Below are positions 12,097 through 21,210 of a stretch of DNA of 64,000 bases, one piece after another. Both the position numbers and the translations under genes were made by a program. Source of the stretch: an uncultured Pelagibacteraceae bacterium (GTDB lineage Bacteria > Pseudomonadota > Alphaproteobacteria > Pelagibacterales > Pelagibacteraceae); contig CACLVA010000005.1 in NCBI GenBank assembly GCA_902610315.1, positions 21,945 to 85,944 of the forward strand, written 5' to 3'. Below the pieces are notes generated by a model. The model had not been told where the DNA came from. It saw nothing but the letters and a program-made list of their open reading frames with translations, and did not search any database. How positions within the stretch are numbered: the first letter of the stretch is position 1; each line of letters opens with the position of its first letter.

Positions 12097-12744
12097 ATGT
12101 GCAAAAAACTACAAGTTGTATTTGTATCAGTAATTTTGTTTTTAATTAGTAATTTTGCTTTTAGTGAATCTCATATACCCAAAAATCAATCCAAAATTGA
12201 TGTTGGTAAAGTGTTAAAGTTGCAAAATCAAAAATATTTGATGACACCTCCTAAGAAAGCTAGAGGCATATTTATGACAACAATAAATAAAATAAATGAT
12301 GAATGTTGTGAAGAAGACTATCCTAAAAAGTCAAGATTGGAAGAGATAAAGCTAACTTTAGAAGATTGTTTAAATACTAAATGTGAAAATAAACTAATTC
12401 CTGTTTTTGATCCTAAAAATCCACCTAAAAAAATTATTTCTTTTAAAATGAATGATGAGGTGGATGATTTAATTTTAGATCATGAAAACTTTAAGTTTAA
12501 TAAATTATCATTGAAAATGGAAAGTGGTCTTTCATCTGAAGCAGAGAAAAATGAAACAATAAAAAAATTTGAAGAAGAAAACAAAAAATTAAAAAAGACA
12601 GTAGATAAAATGCTTAAAAATTATCAAAATAAAATTACAAAGCTTGAAGAAGAAAATAAAAAATTAACTATAAAATATGACGAAGCATTTAATATGTTGC
12701 CACCATTTAAACAAAAAAAGCTAAAAGAAACGGCTAAAGATTAA
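12097..12744 (+). CDS. Small secreted coiled-coil protein of unknown function
   Basis: I do not recognise a family. The 215-residue product has a clear signal peptide (VVFVSVILFLISNFAFSES), then a basic/proline stretch, four cysteines grouped as CC...C...C near residues 67-95, and a C-terminal heptad-like coiled coil (KKFEEENKKLKKTVDKM). It should therefore be periplasmic, possibly disulfide-bonded. It starts 13 bases from the divergent protease gene, whose product is also secreted and coiled-coil rich, so the two may be co-regulated and interact. Its 3' end overlaps miaA tail-to-tail by 11 bases. Confidence 0.75.
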   Translation: MCKKLQVVFVSVILFLISNFAFSESHIPKNQSKIDVGKVLKLQNQKYLMTPPKKARGIFMTTINKINDECCEEDYPKKSRLEEIKLTLEDCLNTKCENKLIPVFDPKNPPKKIISFKMNDEVDDLILDHENFKFNKLSLKMESGLSSEAEKNETIKKFEEENKKLKKTVDKMLKNYQNKITKLEEENKKLTIKYDEAFNMLPPFKQKKLKETAKD

Positions 12745-13642
12745 AAAATCTTTCAAAGTCAGAAGATTTCAATTTTTTCCATTCTTGCATATTTCCTCTA
12801 GACCAAGTCAACTGTCTCTTAACATATCTCATTGTTCTAAAGATTATTCTGTCTTTAAGAATAGTTTTGTTTGGGATTTTATTATTAATATATTCGTCAA
12901 TTTCCTTAATACCTATTATATAATTTGCGCTTTTTAATTTATTAAGTTTAAGGTTTAAAATTTTCCTTGCTTCTTTAATTGCACCTAATTTTAGCATTTT
13001 ATCGACTCTTTTATTAATTTTTTTTTCAAGATCTTTTTTAGAATAATCAAAATATATTTTTAGAAAATCTTCATCTTTAAAGAATTTTTTAGTTTTTTTC
13101 TGCCATTCATAGATTGATATTTTTGTTTTTTTTTTAACTTCGTACGCTCTTATTGATCTATTGATATCATTTAACGAAATTTTTTTTTTTACTAATGGGT
13201 CAATTTTTATTAATTTATTATAAAAGTTTTTTTGCCCGATTTTTTTTTGAGTTTTAATGATATTATTTCTGAAACTTAAGGGTATACTTGGAATTTTTGC
13301 AATTCCACAAACTAAACTTTTAAAATATAACCCAGTTCCACCAACTACAATAGGCACTTTATTTTTTTTTTTTATTTCTTGTATTTTTTTAAGACATAAG
13401 TTTATCCATTGACCAGTCGAGAAATTTTTTTTTACACTTTGAAAACCATAAAGATGATGTTTAATCTCAGTTTGGTCTTTTTTTGAGGGTCTAGCAGATA
13501 AAATCTTACACTCTTTATATATTTGCATACTGTCAGCGTTAATGATTTCCCCATTGATTTTTTTTGCAAGCTTAAGTGCAAATTTAGATTTACCTGAAGC
13601 TGTGGGTCCTGAAATTAAAATTATTTTGGACTTTAGGTCCAT
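12734..13642 (-). CDS. miaA: tRNA dimethylallyltransferase
   Basis: This 302-residue enzyme adds a dimethylallyl group to A37 of tRNAs reading U-starting codons. The P-loop is ISGPTASGKSKFA at residues 9-21, followed by the conserved NADSMQIYKE and the VVGGTGLYFKSL motif near residue 100. The C-terminal part carries RQLTWSRGN. Length is normal. It starts 1 base after the degP stop codon and ends the hflK-hflC-DUF2065-degP-miaA run. In many proteobacteria miaA is also a neighbour of hflK/hflC, usually with hfq, which is not here. Confidence 0.95.
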   Translation of the reverse strand: MDLKSKIILISGPTASGKSKFALKLAKKINGEIINADSMQIYKECKILSARPSKKDQTEIKHHLYGFQSVKKNFSTGQWINLCLKKIQEIKKKNKVPIVVGGTGLYFKSLVCGIAKIPSIPLSFRNNIIKTQKKIGQKNFYNKLIKIDPLVKKKISLNDINRSIRAYEVKKKTKISIYEWQKKTKKFFKDEDFLKIYFDYSKKDLEKKINKRVDKMLKLGAIKEARKILNLKLNKLKSANYIIGIKEIDEYINNKIPNKTILKDRIIFRTMRYVKRQLTWSRGNMQEWKKLKSSDFERFFNL

Positions 13643-13643
13643 A

Positions 13644-15050
13644 CTAATCCAATTTTACACCAATATATCTTTTTTGATTTTGATTATTAAATATTGCAAT
13701 TAGTATAGTTTTATTTTGTGACTTTGATGCTGCGTTAACTAAATTATTTAATTGATTAGCAGACTTAATTCTTCTTTTGCCTGCTTCTACAATTATGTCA
13801 TTTATTTTTAAATAATTTATTGGGCTATCTGGTTCTATTTTAGTTATTATTAAACCTGATATATTTGGAGGTAGTTGTCTTTGTGCTATATCTTCTTTTG
13901 TCGTAGATCTTACCTCAATTTTTAAAGCATTTATAACTTCAACTTTTGGAATATTTGGAGTTTCAGCTTTAAAATCTTCTGAGGTTTCGAGTCTGCCAAG
14001 AGTAATGGTTTTTGTTATTTCTTTTTTATTTCTCCAAACTTTAAGTTTAACAACTTTTCCAACTTTAGTCTGAGCAACTATTAGTGGAAGTTCTTGCATT
14101 TCGTTTATTTTTTTTCCATCAAACTCTAATATGATATCTCCATCCTTAATTCCTCCTTTATCTGAAGGACTTCCTGGTGCAACACTCGCAACTAAAGCGC
14201 CTCTTGCTTTGCCTAATTTTTCAATTTCTGCGATTTCTTTTGAAACATTTTGAATTCTAACACCTAACCAACCTCTTTTCGTTTCACCAAACTCAATTAA
14301 TTGATCTATTACTTGTTTTGCGCTATTCGATGGAATTGCAAAACCAATTCCTATTGATCCCTGTTGACCAAGTATCGCAGTATTTATTCCTATTACATCT
14401 CCATTCATATTAAATAAAGGTCCACCAGAATTTCCTGTGTTAATTGATGCATCTGTTTGAATGAAATCTTCATATCTTGATAACCCAATATTTCTATTTC
14501 TTGCTGAAATAATTCCAGAGGTAACTGTTCCTCCTAAACCAAATGGATTTCCAATTGCTATAACCCAGTCACCTATTCTAGCCTTGTCAGAATTTCCAAA
14601 TTTTACAGGCTGAAACTTATCTTCAGATTTAATTTTTAAAACCGCAACATCTGATAGTGGGTCGGCACCAATTATTTCTGCTTTATATTCTTTATCATTG
14701 CTAAATCTAACGACTATATCTTCGGCACCTTTAATTACATGATTATTTGTTATAACTGTTCCATTACTGTCTATTACAAAACCTGAACCTAAAGCGCTGG
14801 CTTTCCTTTTTTGTGGGGAGCCAAATTCTTTAAACATATCTCCAAAAGGAGACCCTGGAGGAAATTCAAACGGAAAAGGATTTGTGTTTTGTACTACAGT
14901 AGTTGTTGTTGAAATATTCACGACAGACGGCATTAATTTCTCTGCTAAATCAGCAAAGGAGGCTGGTCTATCTTGTGAGTTTGTTGGTAAAATAGTTGCT
15001 ATTGAAAACAACAAGATCAAAGTAAAATATTTTTTTAAAATTACTCTCAT
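13644..15050 (-). CDS. degP: DegP/DegQ periplasmic serine protease-chaperone
   Basis: A 468-residue HtrA protease that degrades or refolds misfolded envelope proteins. It has a signal peptide (YFTLILLFSIATILPTNSQ) and a trypsin-like domain with His in ITNNHVIKGA, Asp in DPLSDVAVLKI and Ser in NTGNSGGPLF. Two PDZ domains follow, the first around AGSPSDKGG-like residues (APGSPSDKGGIKDGDII) and the second ending at the C-terminus. The N-terminal Q-linker is present as a short Pro/Phe-rich loop, FPFEFPPGSPFG. Its start overlaps the DUF2065 gene by 4 bases. Context with HflK/HflC fits membrane and envelope protein quality control. Confidence 0.95.
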   Translation of the reverse strand: MRVILKKYFTLILLFSIATILPTNSQDRPASFADLAEKLMPSVVNISTTTTVVQNTNPFPFEFPPGSPFGDMFKEFGSPQKRKASALGSGFVIDSNGTVITNNHVIKGAEDIVVRFSNDKEYKAEIIGADPLSDVAVLKIKSEDKFQPVKFGNSDKARIGDWVIAIGNPFGLGGTVTSGIISARNRNIGLSRYEDFIQTDASINTGNSGGPLFNMNGDVIGINTAILGQQGSIGIGFAIPSNSAKQVIDQLIEFGETKRGWLGVRIQNVSKEIAEIEKLGKARGALVASVAPGSPSDKGGIKDGDIILEFDGKKINEMQELPLIVAQTKVGKVVKLKVWRNKKEITKTITLGRLETSEDFKAETPNIPKVEVINALKIEVRSTTKEDIAQRQLPPNISGLIITKIEPDSPINYLKINDIIVEAGKRRIKSANQLNNLVNAASKSQNKTILIAIFNNQNQKRYIGVKLD

Positions 15051-15235
15051 AAAACTTTCATATACCAGATGATTAAAAAGCCAACTAACGCAAAAACAAT
15101 TCCTCCAAACCTTAATTGGGCATTTTTCATCAGTTTTAGTTTTTCCAACATATTTCTCATTTTTGAGGGAAATAAGGCATACAAGGCGCCTTCAATAAAT
15201 AAAAATAGTCCAAAAGCGACTATTATTTCTCTCAT
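15047..15235 (-). CDS. DUF2065 (YjeT-type) small membrane protein
   Basis: A 62-residue protein with two membrane segments, EIIVAFGLFLFIEGALYALF and RFGGIVFALVGFLIIWYM, separated by a basic loop. Size, the GALYALFPSKMRNML stretch and position between hflC and degP match the DUF2065/YjeT family seen at this place in many proteobacteria. The function is unknown; genomic association suggests a role with the HflKC complex. It begins 4 bases after the hflC stop and overlaps the degP start. Confidence 0.88.
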   Translation of the reverse strand: MREIIVAFGLFLFIEGALYALFPSKMRNMLEKLKLMKNAQLRFGGIVFALVGFLIIWYMKVL

Positions 15236-15239
15236 ACTT

Positions 15240-16109
15240 TTACTGATTTGATTGTTTTGCTTTTATATCTCCGAAGAACTTAAAAAATTCACTATCTGGT
15301 GAAAGAATTAAAGAAGTTTCACCACCTATTAAAGCTTTCTCGTAAGCTTGCATTGCCCTATAAAAAGCAAAGAACTGTGGATCTTGTCCAAATGCATCAG
15401 CAAATATCTTATTTCTTGCTCCATCTCCTTCACCTTTCATAATTTGGGATTTTTTTTCTGCATCTGCAAGTATTACTGTAACCTCTTTGTCTGCAGTTGA
15501 TGTTATTGTAACTGCCATTTCTGCACCTTTGGCTCTAAATTCCTTGGCTTCTCTTTCTCTTTCAGTTTGCATTCTTCTATAAATTGCATCACTGTTTGCT
15601 TGCGGTAAGTCCGCTCTTTTAATTCTTACATCAACTATTTTTATACCAAAGTTTTCAGCTTCATTATTTACACCCTCCTGTATTAATGCCATTTGTTTTG
15701 TTCTATCTTGTGATAATAGAGTTTGTAGTTCTTGCTGACCTAATACGTTTCTTATTCTTGAATTGATAATTGTAGATAATCTTGATCTAGCAACTCTTTC
15801 GTTACCAACCGATATATAAAACTTCAGTGGATCAATAATTTGAAATCTCGCAAAAGCATCAACAATCAAACGTTTTTGATCTGAAGCAATTACCTCTTCT
15901 GGAGGTGTATCCAAATTTAAAATTCTTTTATCTAAATAAACAACGTTTTGGATGAATGGCAATTTAAAATTTATTCCTGGTTTTAAAATAATTTTTTTTG
16001 GGTCACCAAATTGTAATACTATTGCTTGATTTACTTCTTTTACTATAAAGATTGAGAAGAAAGCTGTAAAAGCTATAATTAGAACTATTGGTAGTGCAAA
16101 TTTTTTCAT
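15240..16109 (-). CDS. hflC: HflC, membrane-protease modulator subunit
   Basis: An SPFH/band-7 protein that with HflK forms a large cage around FtsH in the inner membrane and limits its proteolysis. One N-terminal membrane anchor (LPIVLIIAFTAFFSIFIV) is followed by the band-7 core starting NQAIVLQFGDP and an Ala/Glu-rich helical region (FRAKGAEMAVTITSTADKE). I placed the start at the ATG at 16109, two bases after the hflK stop, giving 289 residues. The frame stays open upstream, but that extension is inside hflK and unlike HflC. Confidence 0.94.
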   Translation of the reverse strand: MKKFALPIVLIIAFTAFFSIFIVKEVNQAIVLQFGDPKKIILKPGINFKLPFIQNVVYLDKRILNLDTPPEEVIASDQKRLIVDAFARFQIIDPLKFYISVGNERVARSRLSTIINSRIRNVLGQQELQTLLSQDRTKQMALIQEGVNNEAENFGIKIVDVRIKRADLPQANSDAIYRRMQTEREREAKEFRAKGAEMAVTITSTADKEVTVILADAEKKSQIMKGEGDGARNKIFADAFGQDPQFFAFYRAMQAYEKALIGGETSLILSPDSEFFKFFGDIKAKQSNQ

Positions 16110-16110
16110 A

Positions 16111-17208
16111 TTAATTAGTTTTCTTTTTAAGTTCTGGTAATGGTAGATATGGAACAACTCCTGATCCAGAGTCTTTGTCGATTATTACTTTATCAATATC
16201 AGCCAAAACTTTTTCCATAGTCTCGAGATACATTCTTTCCTGTGTTACTTCTTTTGCTTTTCTGTACTCGTTAAAAATTGATAAAAATCTACTTGCTTCA
16301 CCTTCTGCTTTAGCAACAACTTCTTTTTTATAAGCTTCTGCAGCTTGAAGTATTTTTGCAGCTTCACCCCTTGCTCTTGGGATTACGTCATTTGCGTAAG
16401 CTTCCGCTTCATTTTTTGATCTTTCCATATCCGCTCTAGCTGCTTGAACATCTCTGAATGCATCGATAACTTGATCTGGTGGATCCGCTTTTTGCGTTTG
16501 AACTTGTGTTACTTGAATTCCACTTTGGTACTCATCTAAAATTTGTTGAATTATAGTCTCTGTTTCTTGTTCTATTAATGATCTTCCTTCAGTTAAAATT
16601 GGTTGAATATTACTTTTAGCGATTACTTCTCTCATTGCTGTTTCTGCAGCTGCTTTTACTGTTCCTTCTGGATCTTGTATCTTAAATAAAAATTTACCAG
16701 CATCTTTTATTACCCAGAAGACTGAAAAATCTATATTAACAATATTTTCATCACCAGTTAACATTAAGCTTTCCTCTGGAACGTCTGCTACTACACCTGA
16801 ACTAAATCCTGAATCTCTTTCTGATCTAAAACCGATATCAATTCTATTAACTTTTGTAACTTTTGGAGTAATTACGCTTTCGATTGGAAAAGGTATGTGA
16901 TAATTCAAACCTGGTTGTGTTGTTGAAACAAATTTTCCAAATCTTAAAACAACACCCTGCTCATCAGGTAAAACACGATATAACCCACTTAGAGCATAAA
17001 TTACTAATAAAATTGAAATACCAAATATTATAGGTTTTCCACCTTTAGATGCACCACCCGGTAAAAATTTATTAATCTTGTCTTGTAAGTTTTTGATTAT
17101 CTCGTCTATGTTTGGAGGAGTTGGGCCTCTTCTTCCTGAACCGTTACCTCCGCCTCCTGGGGGAGATCCCCACGGGCTACCACCTCTACTTCTAAAATCG
17201 TCAACCAT
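16111..17208 (-). CDS. hflK: HflK, membrane-protease modulator subunit
   Basis: A 365-residue SPFH protein, partner of HflC. The N-terminus is a typical Gly/Pro-rich cytoplasmic tail (GGSPWGSPPGGGGNGSGRRG), followed by a membrane segment (IIFGISILLVIYALSGLY) near residue 60, the band-7 domain (EQGVVLRFGKFVSTTQPGLN) and a coiled region ending ERMYLETMEKVLADIDKVII. It opens the minus-strand group and is divergent from mrp across an 81-base gap that should hold both promoters. Confidence 0.95.
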   Translation of the reverse strand: MVDDFRSRGGSPWGSPPGGGGNGSGRRGPTPPNIDEIIKNLQDKINKFLPGGASKGGKPIIFGISILLVIYALSGLYRVLPDEQGVVLRFGKFVSTTQPGLNYHIPFPIESVITPKVTKVNRIDIGFRSERDSGFSSGVVADVPEESLMLTGDENIVNIDFSVFWVIKDAGKFLFKIQDPEGTVKAAAETAMREVIAKSNIQPILTEGRSLIEQETETIIQQILDEYQSGIQVTQVQTQKADPPDQVIDAFRDVQAARADMERSKNEAEAYANDVIPRARGEAAKILQAAEAYKKEVVAKAEGEASRFLSIFNEYRKAKEVTQERMYLETMEKVLADIDKVIIDKDSGSGVVPYLPLPELKKKTN

Positions 17209-17289
17209 GCACTTTATATAGTGTCTTTGTTGGGAAAAACAAGTTTAGTATGTTAAAAGAACCCTTAAAAATTCGGACTTAATGTAGCA

Positions 17290-18087
17290 ATGATAGGAAA
17301 ACCTTATAAAAAAACCTTTGTCAAAAACCCGATTTCAGGCACTAAGTTTACAATTGCAATTTCTAGTGCCAAAGGAGGTGTTGGTAAATCTACTTTTGCA
17401 ACAAATCTTGCATTAGCTTTAAAAAATTTGGGTTGCAAAGTAGGATTGTTAGATGCTGATATCTATGGTCCATCATTACCAAAACTTTTTTCAATTAATC
17501 AAAAACCTGAGAGCGATGGTTCAAATTTAAAACCTATTGTTAAATACGATATTCAATGTATGTCAATTGGTTTTCTAACTGACGAACAAACTCCAATGAT
17601 TTGGAGAGGTCCAATGGTAACAAGCACTATTAAAACTTTTGCCCAAAAAGTCAGCTGGAATAATCTAGATTTTATTATTGTAGATATGCCTCCTGGAACA
17701 GGAGATACTCAACTTACATTTGCACAAGAAATAGAAATGGATGGTGCCATAATAGTTTCAACTCCTCAAGAGCTTGCACTTCAGGACGTTAAAAGAGGGA
17801 TAAGAATGTTTGATAAATTGGGGGTAAAGATTATTGGGCTTGTTGATAACATGAGTTTTTTTAAGGGGGACGATGGTAAAAAATATCCAATTTTTGGAGA
17901 AGGTGGAGTTAAAAGAACTGCAGAAGAATTTAGTAAAGAATTTTTGTGTGAAATTCCAATTGATCCTGAAGTTGGTAAATCTGGTGATGAAGGCAAGCCA
18001 ATTGTTGAGAGTAATCCAGATAACGAGATTTCTAAAATTTATTTAGATATTGCAAAAAAAATTAAATCTTCTTTTATAGAAAACTGA
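17290..18087 (+). CDS. mrp: Mrp/NBP35-type Fe-S cluster carrier ATPase
   Basis: A 265-residue P-loop ATPase that is thought to carry and deliver Fe-S clusters. The deviant Walker A is SAKGGVGKSTFATNLA near residue 27, and IDMPPGTGDTQL-type Walker B follows (here VDMPPGTGDTQLTFAQE). The N-terminal DUF59 domain found in many Mrp proteins is absent, as in other short forms. I do not see the usual C-terminal CxxC cluster motif: the corresponding stretch reads NMSFFKGDDGKKYPIFGEGG, so the two cysteines near this place are missing. That could alter cluster binding or mark a subgroup. Confidence 0.9.
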   Translation: MIGKPYKKTFVKNPISGTKFTIAISSAKGGVGKSTFATNLALALKNLGCKVGLLDADIYGPSLPKLFSINQKPESDGSNLKPIVKYDIQCMSIGFLTDEQTPMIWRGPMVTSTIKTFAQKVSWNNLDFIIVDMPPGTGDTQLTFAQEIEMDGAIIVSTPQELALQDVKRGIRMFDKLGVKIIGLVDNMSFFKGDDGKKYPIFGEGGVKRTAEEFSKEFLCEIPIDPEVGKSGDEGKPIVESNPDNEISKIYLDIAKKIKSSFIEN

Positions 18088-18089
18088 TT

Positions 18090-20192
18090 TTATTTTAAAC
18101 TATAGACTTTTAAATAAATACCATATTCAGGATCATCGGCAAAAAAGTCTAAATTACTGGTCACATCAACATTTAAATTATTATGCTTGCTTTTATAAGC
18201 TATTTCAGTTGAAGTTTCATGAACAGAAAGAGCATACGTTGAATTATAAGAAGCTCTATAATCTCCTGCAATTACAAAATTATCATTGTAACTGCCTTCT
18301 GTAGTTTGGTCTCTAGTATACTTTGTCATTAAATTAAAACCACTATCTGTAATTAAATCGAAACCTATTCCAGTATGTACACTGTGGGTGGCATTATTAA
18401 TGTTATCTAAAGTGTATTTATCTCCGCTTGATGAATATGAAAATTTTTGTTTTGTTGACGGGCTCATATCAGCTGAGTAATTAAAATCAAAATAAGGTAA
18501 AAAGGTATTATTCTTTAAGTCAAATTTTTTATCAATATTTGCACCAACTGAGGTAATAAAATTTCCAATATACTGATCTTTAAATTTTAAATTTAAACCT
18601 GCAGCACCTGTTTCCGTATATTCTGCAAAGTGTGTTACACCGTAGTCTATTTTAATTTTGGGTGTAAAATTTAATTTATTTTTTGAAAGAGTATCTCTTA
18701 AACTAAAAGAGCCATAAATTTGCTCCCCTGATCTCTTACCATTAGTTGAAGTAGAACCACTATTATTAATTAAATCAGAATTTATGAAACTTAAACCTAA
18801 TAAGTGATCAGTAAATCTTTCTTCTCCTTTAGGTTTAGTCTCATAAAAAGTCAGACCAAATGTTCTCATATTCAATGCACTTCCAAGGTCCCCCACATCA
18901 ACGTCATCACTTCCAAATCTTAATGCAATACCTCTCATTATGTTATCTTTACCTCTTTTGTCTGCACCTAGTGTGATTGCTGAAGTATTTATATCTTTTG
19001 AGGATGAAACAGAGGTATCGCCTATTCGACCTACACTGATTGTTCCTTCGCTCCATAGAGACCAACTAGAATTTTCATTATCGGTGTTTGAAGAATTATA
19101 ATTAGATAAATAAACTGGTAGCAACGTTTTTGATAAAGAGTTTAAAATTTCATTATTAAATTGAAATTTAATATTTTGGTTAGTTAAATTTCCCCTACTG
19201 TTGTTCCTTCTTAACCATTGCATACGATTGATTACTGGATATGTGGTGTGTTGTATTAATTTTTTTGCGCTTTCAGATTGAGTCTCAATAGAAGCAACAT
19301 CATCTTTATTAGCTGTTGGATCGATACAATTGATGACACCAAAGCCACAGCTTAAATCATATTCAGCAACATCTCTATTAGCAGCATTGTTTTTTGAATC
19401 TAAAATAAATAATTTAGAACCATCATCACTGAACGCAATTCCTGAAGGTTCCTCAATTTGGCCAGAAAGGTCGTAACCCCCTTCAAATTTTACATTAGAT
19501 AAATCAAAAGGTGTGCTTAGAGTGAATTCTTTAATTTTTTGTGTACTTACTCCTGTAACGTACATTTTAGATCCATCGGCACTAAATGCTAACCCTTGTG
19601 GATTCCCATTAATTGCTTGTAGAGTACTGCTGTTTGTTCCAATATATTGTTTTTGAAGAACTGCGTTTGAGAGATCAAAGGGACTACCTAATGAATATTG
19701 TTTAATCGAGTCAGTGCCTGTCGCATCATAAATAAAAAGTTTTGTTCCATTCGTATTAAATGCGATAGCTATAAAACTTAAACCGTCCCCATTAAAATAT
19801 GTATTCTGATGTACACTGGTTGAAACATCATAGGCAGTTGATAAATTATACTCATCTATTTCTTGTTCATCTGTTCCAGCAAGAAATAATTTTGTACCAT
19901 CAGAATTAAATTTTATATCTGTTGCATCTACTTGTTGTGAATTATGAAGAAATTCATTAGAATTTTTGGTAGCAGTTGAAATATCAAAAGCAGTAGATAA
20001 ATCAAATTCAAAAATTTTATTTTGACTCTTTCCAACAACAAACATTTTAGTTCCATCTGGTTTAAATGTTATTCCATGTGCAATTTTTTGCGTAACACTT
20101 TTGCTGTCAACAAATGATGAAACTTCTCCAAAAGCATTAATATTTACAAATAAGAAAATGATTATGAAAGTTATTTTATTTATAAGTTTCAT
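18090..20192 (-). CDS. Surface protein: beta-propeller-like repeats plus autotransporter barrel
   Basis: A 700-residue exported protein. After a signal peptide (FIIIFLFVNINAFGE) come five repeats of about 50 residues, roughly residues 30-285. Each contains a block such as GTKMFVVGKSQNKIFEFDLS, resembling NHL/YVTN-type propeller blades. A linker follows, and from about residue 390 an aromatic and glycine-rich beta-strand region resembles an autotransporter outer-membrane barrel. The last residues, KVYSLK, do not end in the usual Phe/Trp. It may display or anchor the propeller outside the cell. It lies tail-to-tail with mrp (2-base gap). Confidence 0.72.
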   Translation of the reverse strand: MKLINKITFIIIFLFVNINAFGEVSSFVDSKSVTQKIAHGITFKPDGTKMFVVGKSQNKIFEFDLSTAFDISTATKNSNEFLHNSQQVDATDIKFNSDGTKLFLAGTDEQEIDEYNLSTAYDVSTSVHQNTYFNGDGLSFIAIAFNTNGTKLFIYDATGTDSIKQYSLGSPFDLSNAVLQKQYIGTNSSTLQAINGNPQGLAFSADGSKMYVTGVSTQKIKEFTLSTPFDLSNVKFEGGYDLSGQIEEPSGIAFSDDGSKLFILDSKNNAANRDVAEYDLSCGFGVINCIDPTANKDDVASIETQSESAKKLIQHTTYPVINRMQWLRRNNSRGNLTNQNIKFQFNNEILNSLSKTLLPVYLSNYNSSNTDNENSSWSLWSEGTISVGRIGDTSVSSSKDINTSAITLGADKRGKDNIMRGIALRFGSDDVDVGDLGSALNMRTFGLTFYETKPKGEERFTDHLLGLSFINSDLINNSGSTSTNGKRSGEQIYGSFSLRDTLSKNKLNFTPKIKIDYGVTHFAEYTETGAAGLNLKFKDQYIGNFITSVGANIDKKFDLKNNTFLPYFDFNYSADMSPSTKQKFSYSSSGDKYTLDNINNATHSVHTGIGFDLITDSGFNLMTKYTRDQTTEGSYNDNFVIAGDYRASYNSTYALSVHETSTEIAYKSKHNNLNVDVTSNLDFFADDPEYGIYLKVYSLK

Positions 20193-20218
20193 TTATAGTT
20201 TTTATTTTTTTCTGTAAA

Positions 20219-21166
20219 CTATATCAACTTATCCTTAAGATCAAAAGCCAACATAAGCTCATTCCACTCCCTTTTTGAAAGGCCTGATTGTTCTGGGTCT
20301 ACTTTTTCGCCACTTATTAGTTTTTGAATAATTATTTTACCTTTAGAAGATACCTCTGTGCCACCTACCCTATAATCCATAAAGGCTTCATAAGTTGTTG
20401 GCACCCATCTTTTTAAAGTATCCAACATTACATCTGCATAAGCTCTAATTTCATATTGTGCGTGGTGATCAGCTCTTAGTCTTAAAAAATTCATTAAATT
20501 TAAAAGATCTGTTTTCCAATACCACTGGGTGTAAGTGTTCAACGTTAAATTCATTCTAGCAAGTTCTCTTGCAAGACCGGTTTCTTTTTCATCAACGACT
20601 GAACCATCGTATCTTTCATTTAACATCGTTTCGTAATTTTCATATGTTCGCTCAGCATCATTTTTTAAAAGGTTTAAAACTTTTTTAGCTTGTTCTCCTT
20701 GAAGAACATCTCCTCTACCTTGTCTGTTACTTTTTGATTGTGCAGCTAAGTGTTCATTCTTTGGTAAATAAAATTCTTTGTCTAAAATTGAATAACGTGC
20801 TGAGTATTCATTAACATTTGCAGTTCTATGTCTTATCCATTGTCTTGCTATAAAAATTGGAAGCTTCACATGGTATTTAATTTCACACATCTCAAATGGT
20901 GTACTGTGCCAATGACGCATTAAATATTTTATTAGTCCACTATCTGTAGAAACTTTTTTTGTACCCTTTCCGTATGAAACTCTAGCTGCCTGAACAATTG
21001 AAGTATCATCACCCATGTAATCAATAACTCTGACAAACCCATGATCTAAAACAGAAATTGCATCGTAAAGTATTTTTTCTAGCTCAGGAGAGACTACTCT
21101 TTTAGTTTTATTTTCTTGAGATTGTAAATCCTTTATTTCCTGCTCTTGTTCCTTTGTAAGTTTCAT
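20219..21166 (-). CDS. thyX: Flavin-dependent thymidylate synthase
   Basis: A 315-residue FAD enzyme that methylates dUMP to dTMP using methylenetetrahydrofolate, the alternative to ThyA. The signature [15 protein letters not shown] (RHRxxSxNExSxR type, with A in place of the first S) is present near residue 114, and later [14 protein letters not shown] and [14 protein letters not shown] fit the family. The protein is longer than many ThyX proteins owing to a charged N-terminal extension and internal inserts. The start lies close to the divergent tmRNA gene, and the two promoters probably share the gap. Confidence 0.95.
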   Translation of the reverse strand: MKLTKEQEQEIKDLQSQENKTKRVVSPELEKILYDAISVLDHGFVRVIDYMGDDTSIVQAARVSYGKGTKKVSTDSGLIKYLMRHWHSTPFEMCEIKYHVKLPIFIARQWIRHRTANVNEYSARYSILDKEFYLPKNEHLAAQSKSNRQGRGDVLQGEQAKKVLNLLKNDAERTYENYETMLNERYDGSVVDEKETGLARELARMNLTLNTYTQWYWKTDLLNLMNFLRLRADHHAQYEIRAYADVMLDTLKRWVPTTYEAFMDYRVGGTEVSSKGKIIIQKLISGEKVDPEQSGLSKREWNELMLAFDLKDKLI

Positions 21167-21176
21167 GAATTATTTA

Positions 21177-21206
21177 TTGAATCTAATATAATTGCTTTTA
21201 TATTAT
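21177..21206 (+). promoter_or_regulatory. Probable promoter of the tmRNA gene
   Basis: TTGAAT at 21177-21182 and TATTAT at 21201-21206 are separated by 18 bases and lie just ahead of the first stable hairpin of the tmRNA precursor at 21211-21224. Spacing and position fit a sigma-70 promoter, but the whole gap is AT-rich, so chance matches are easy. Confidence 0.45.
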
Positions 21207-21210
21207 TAGT

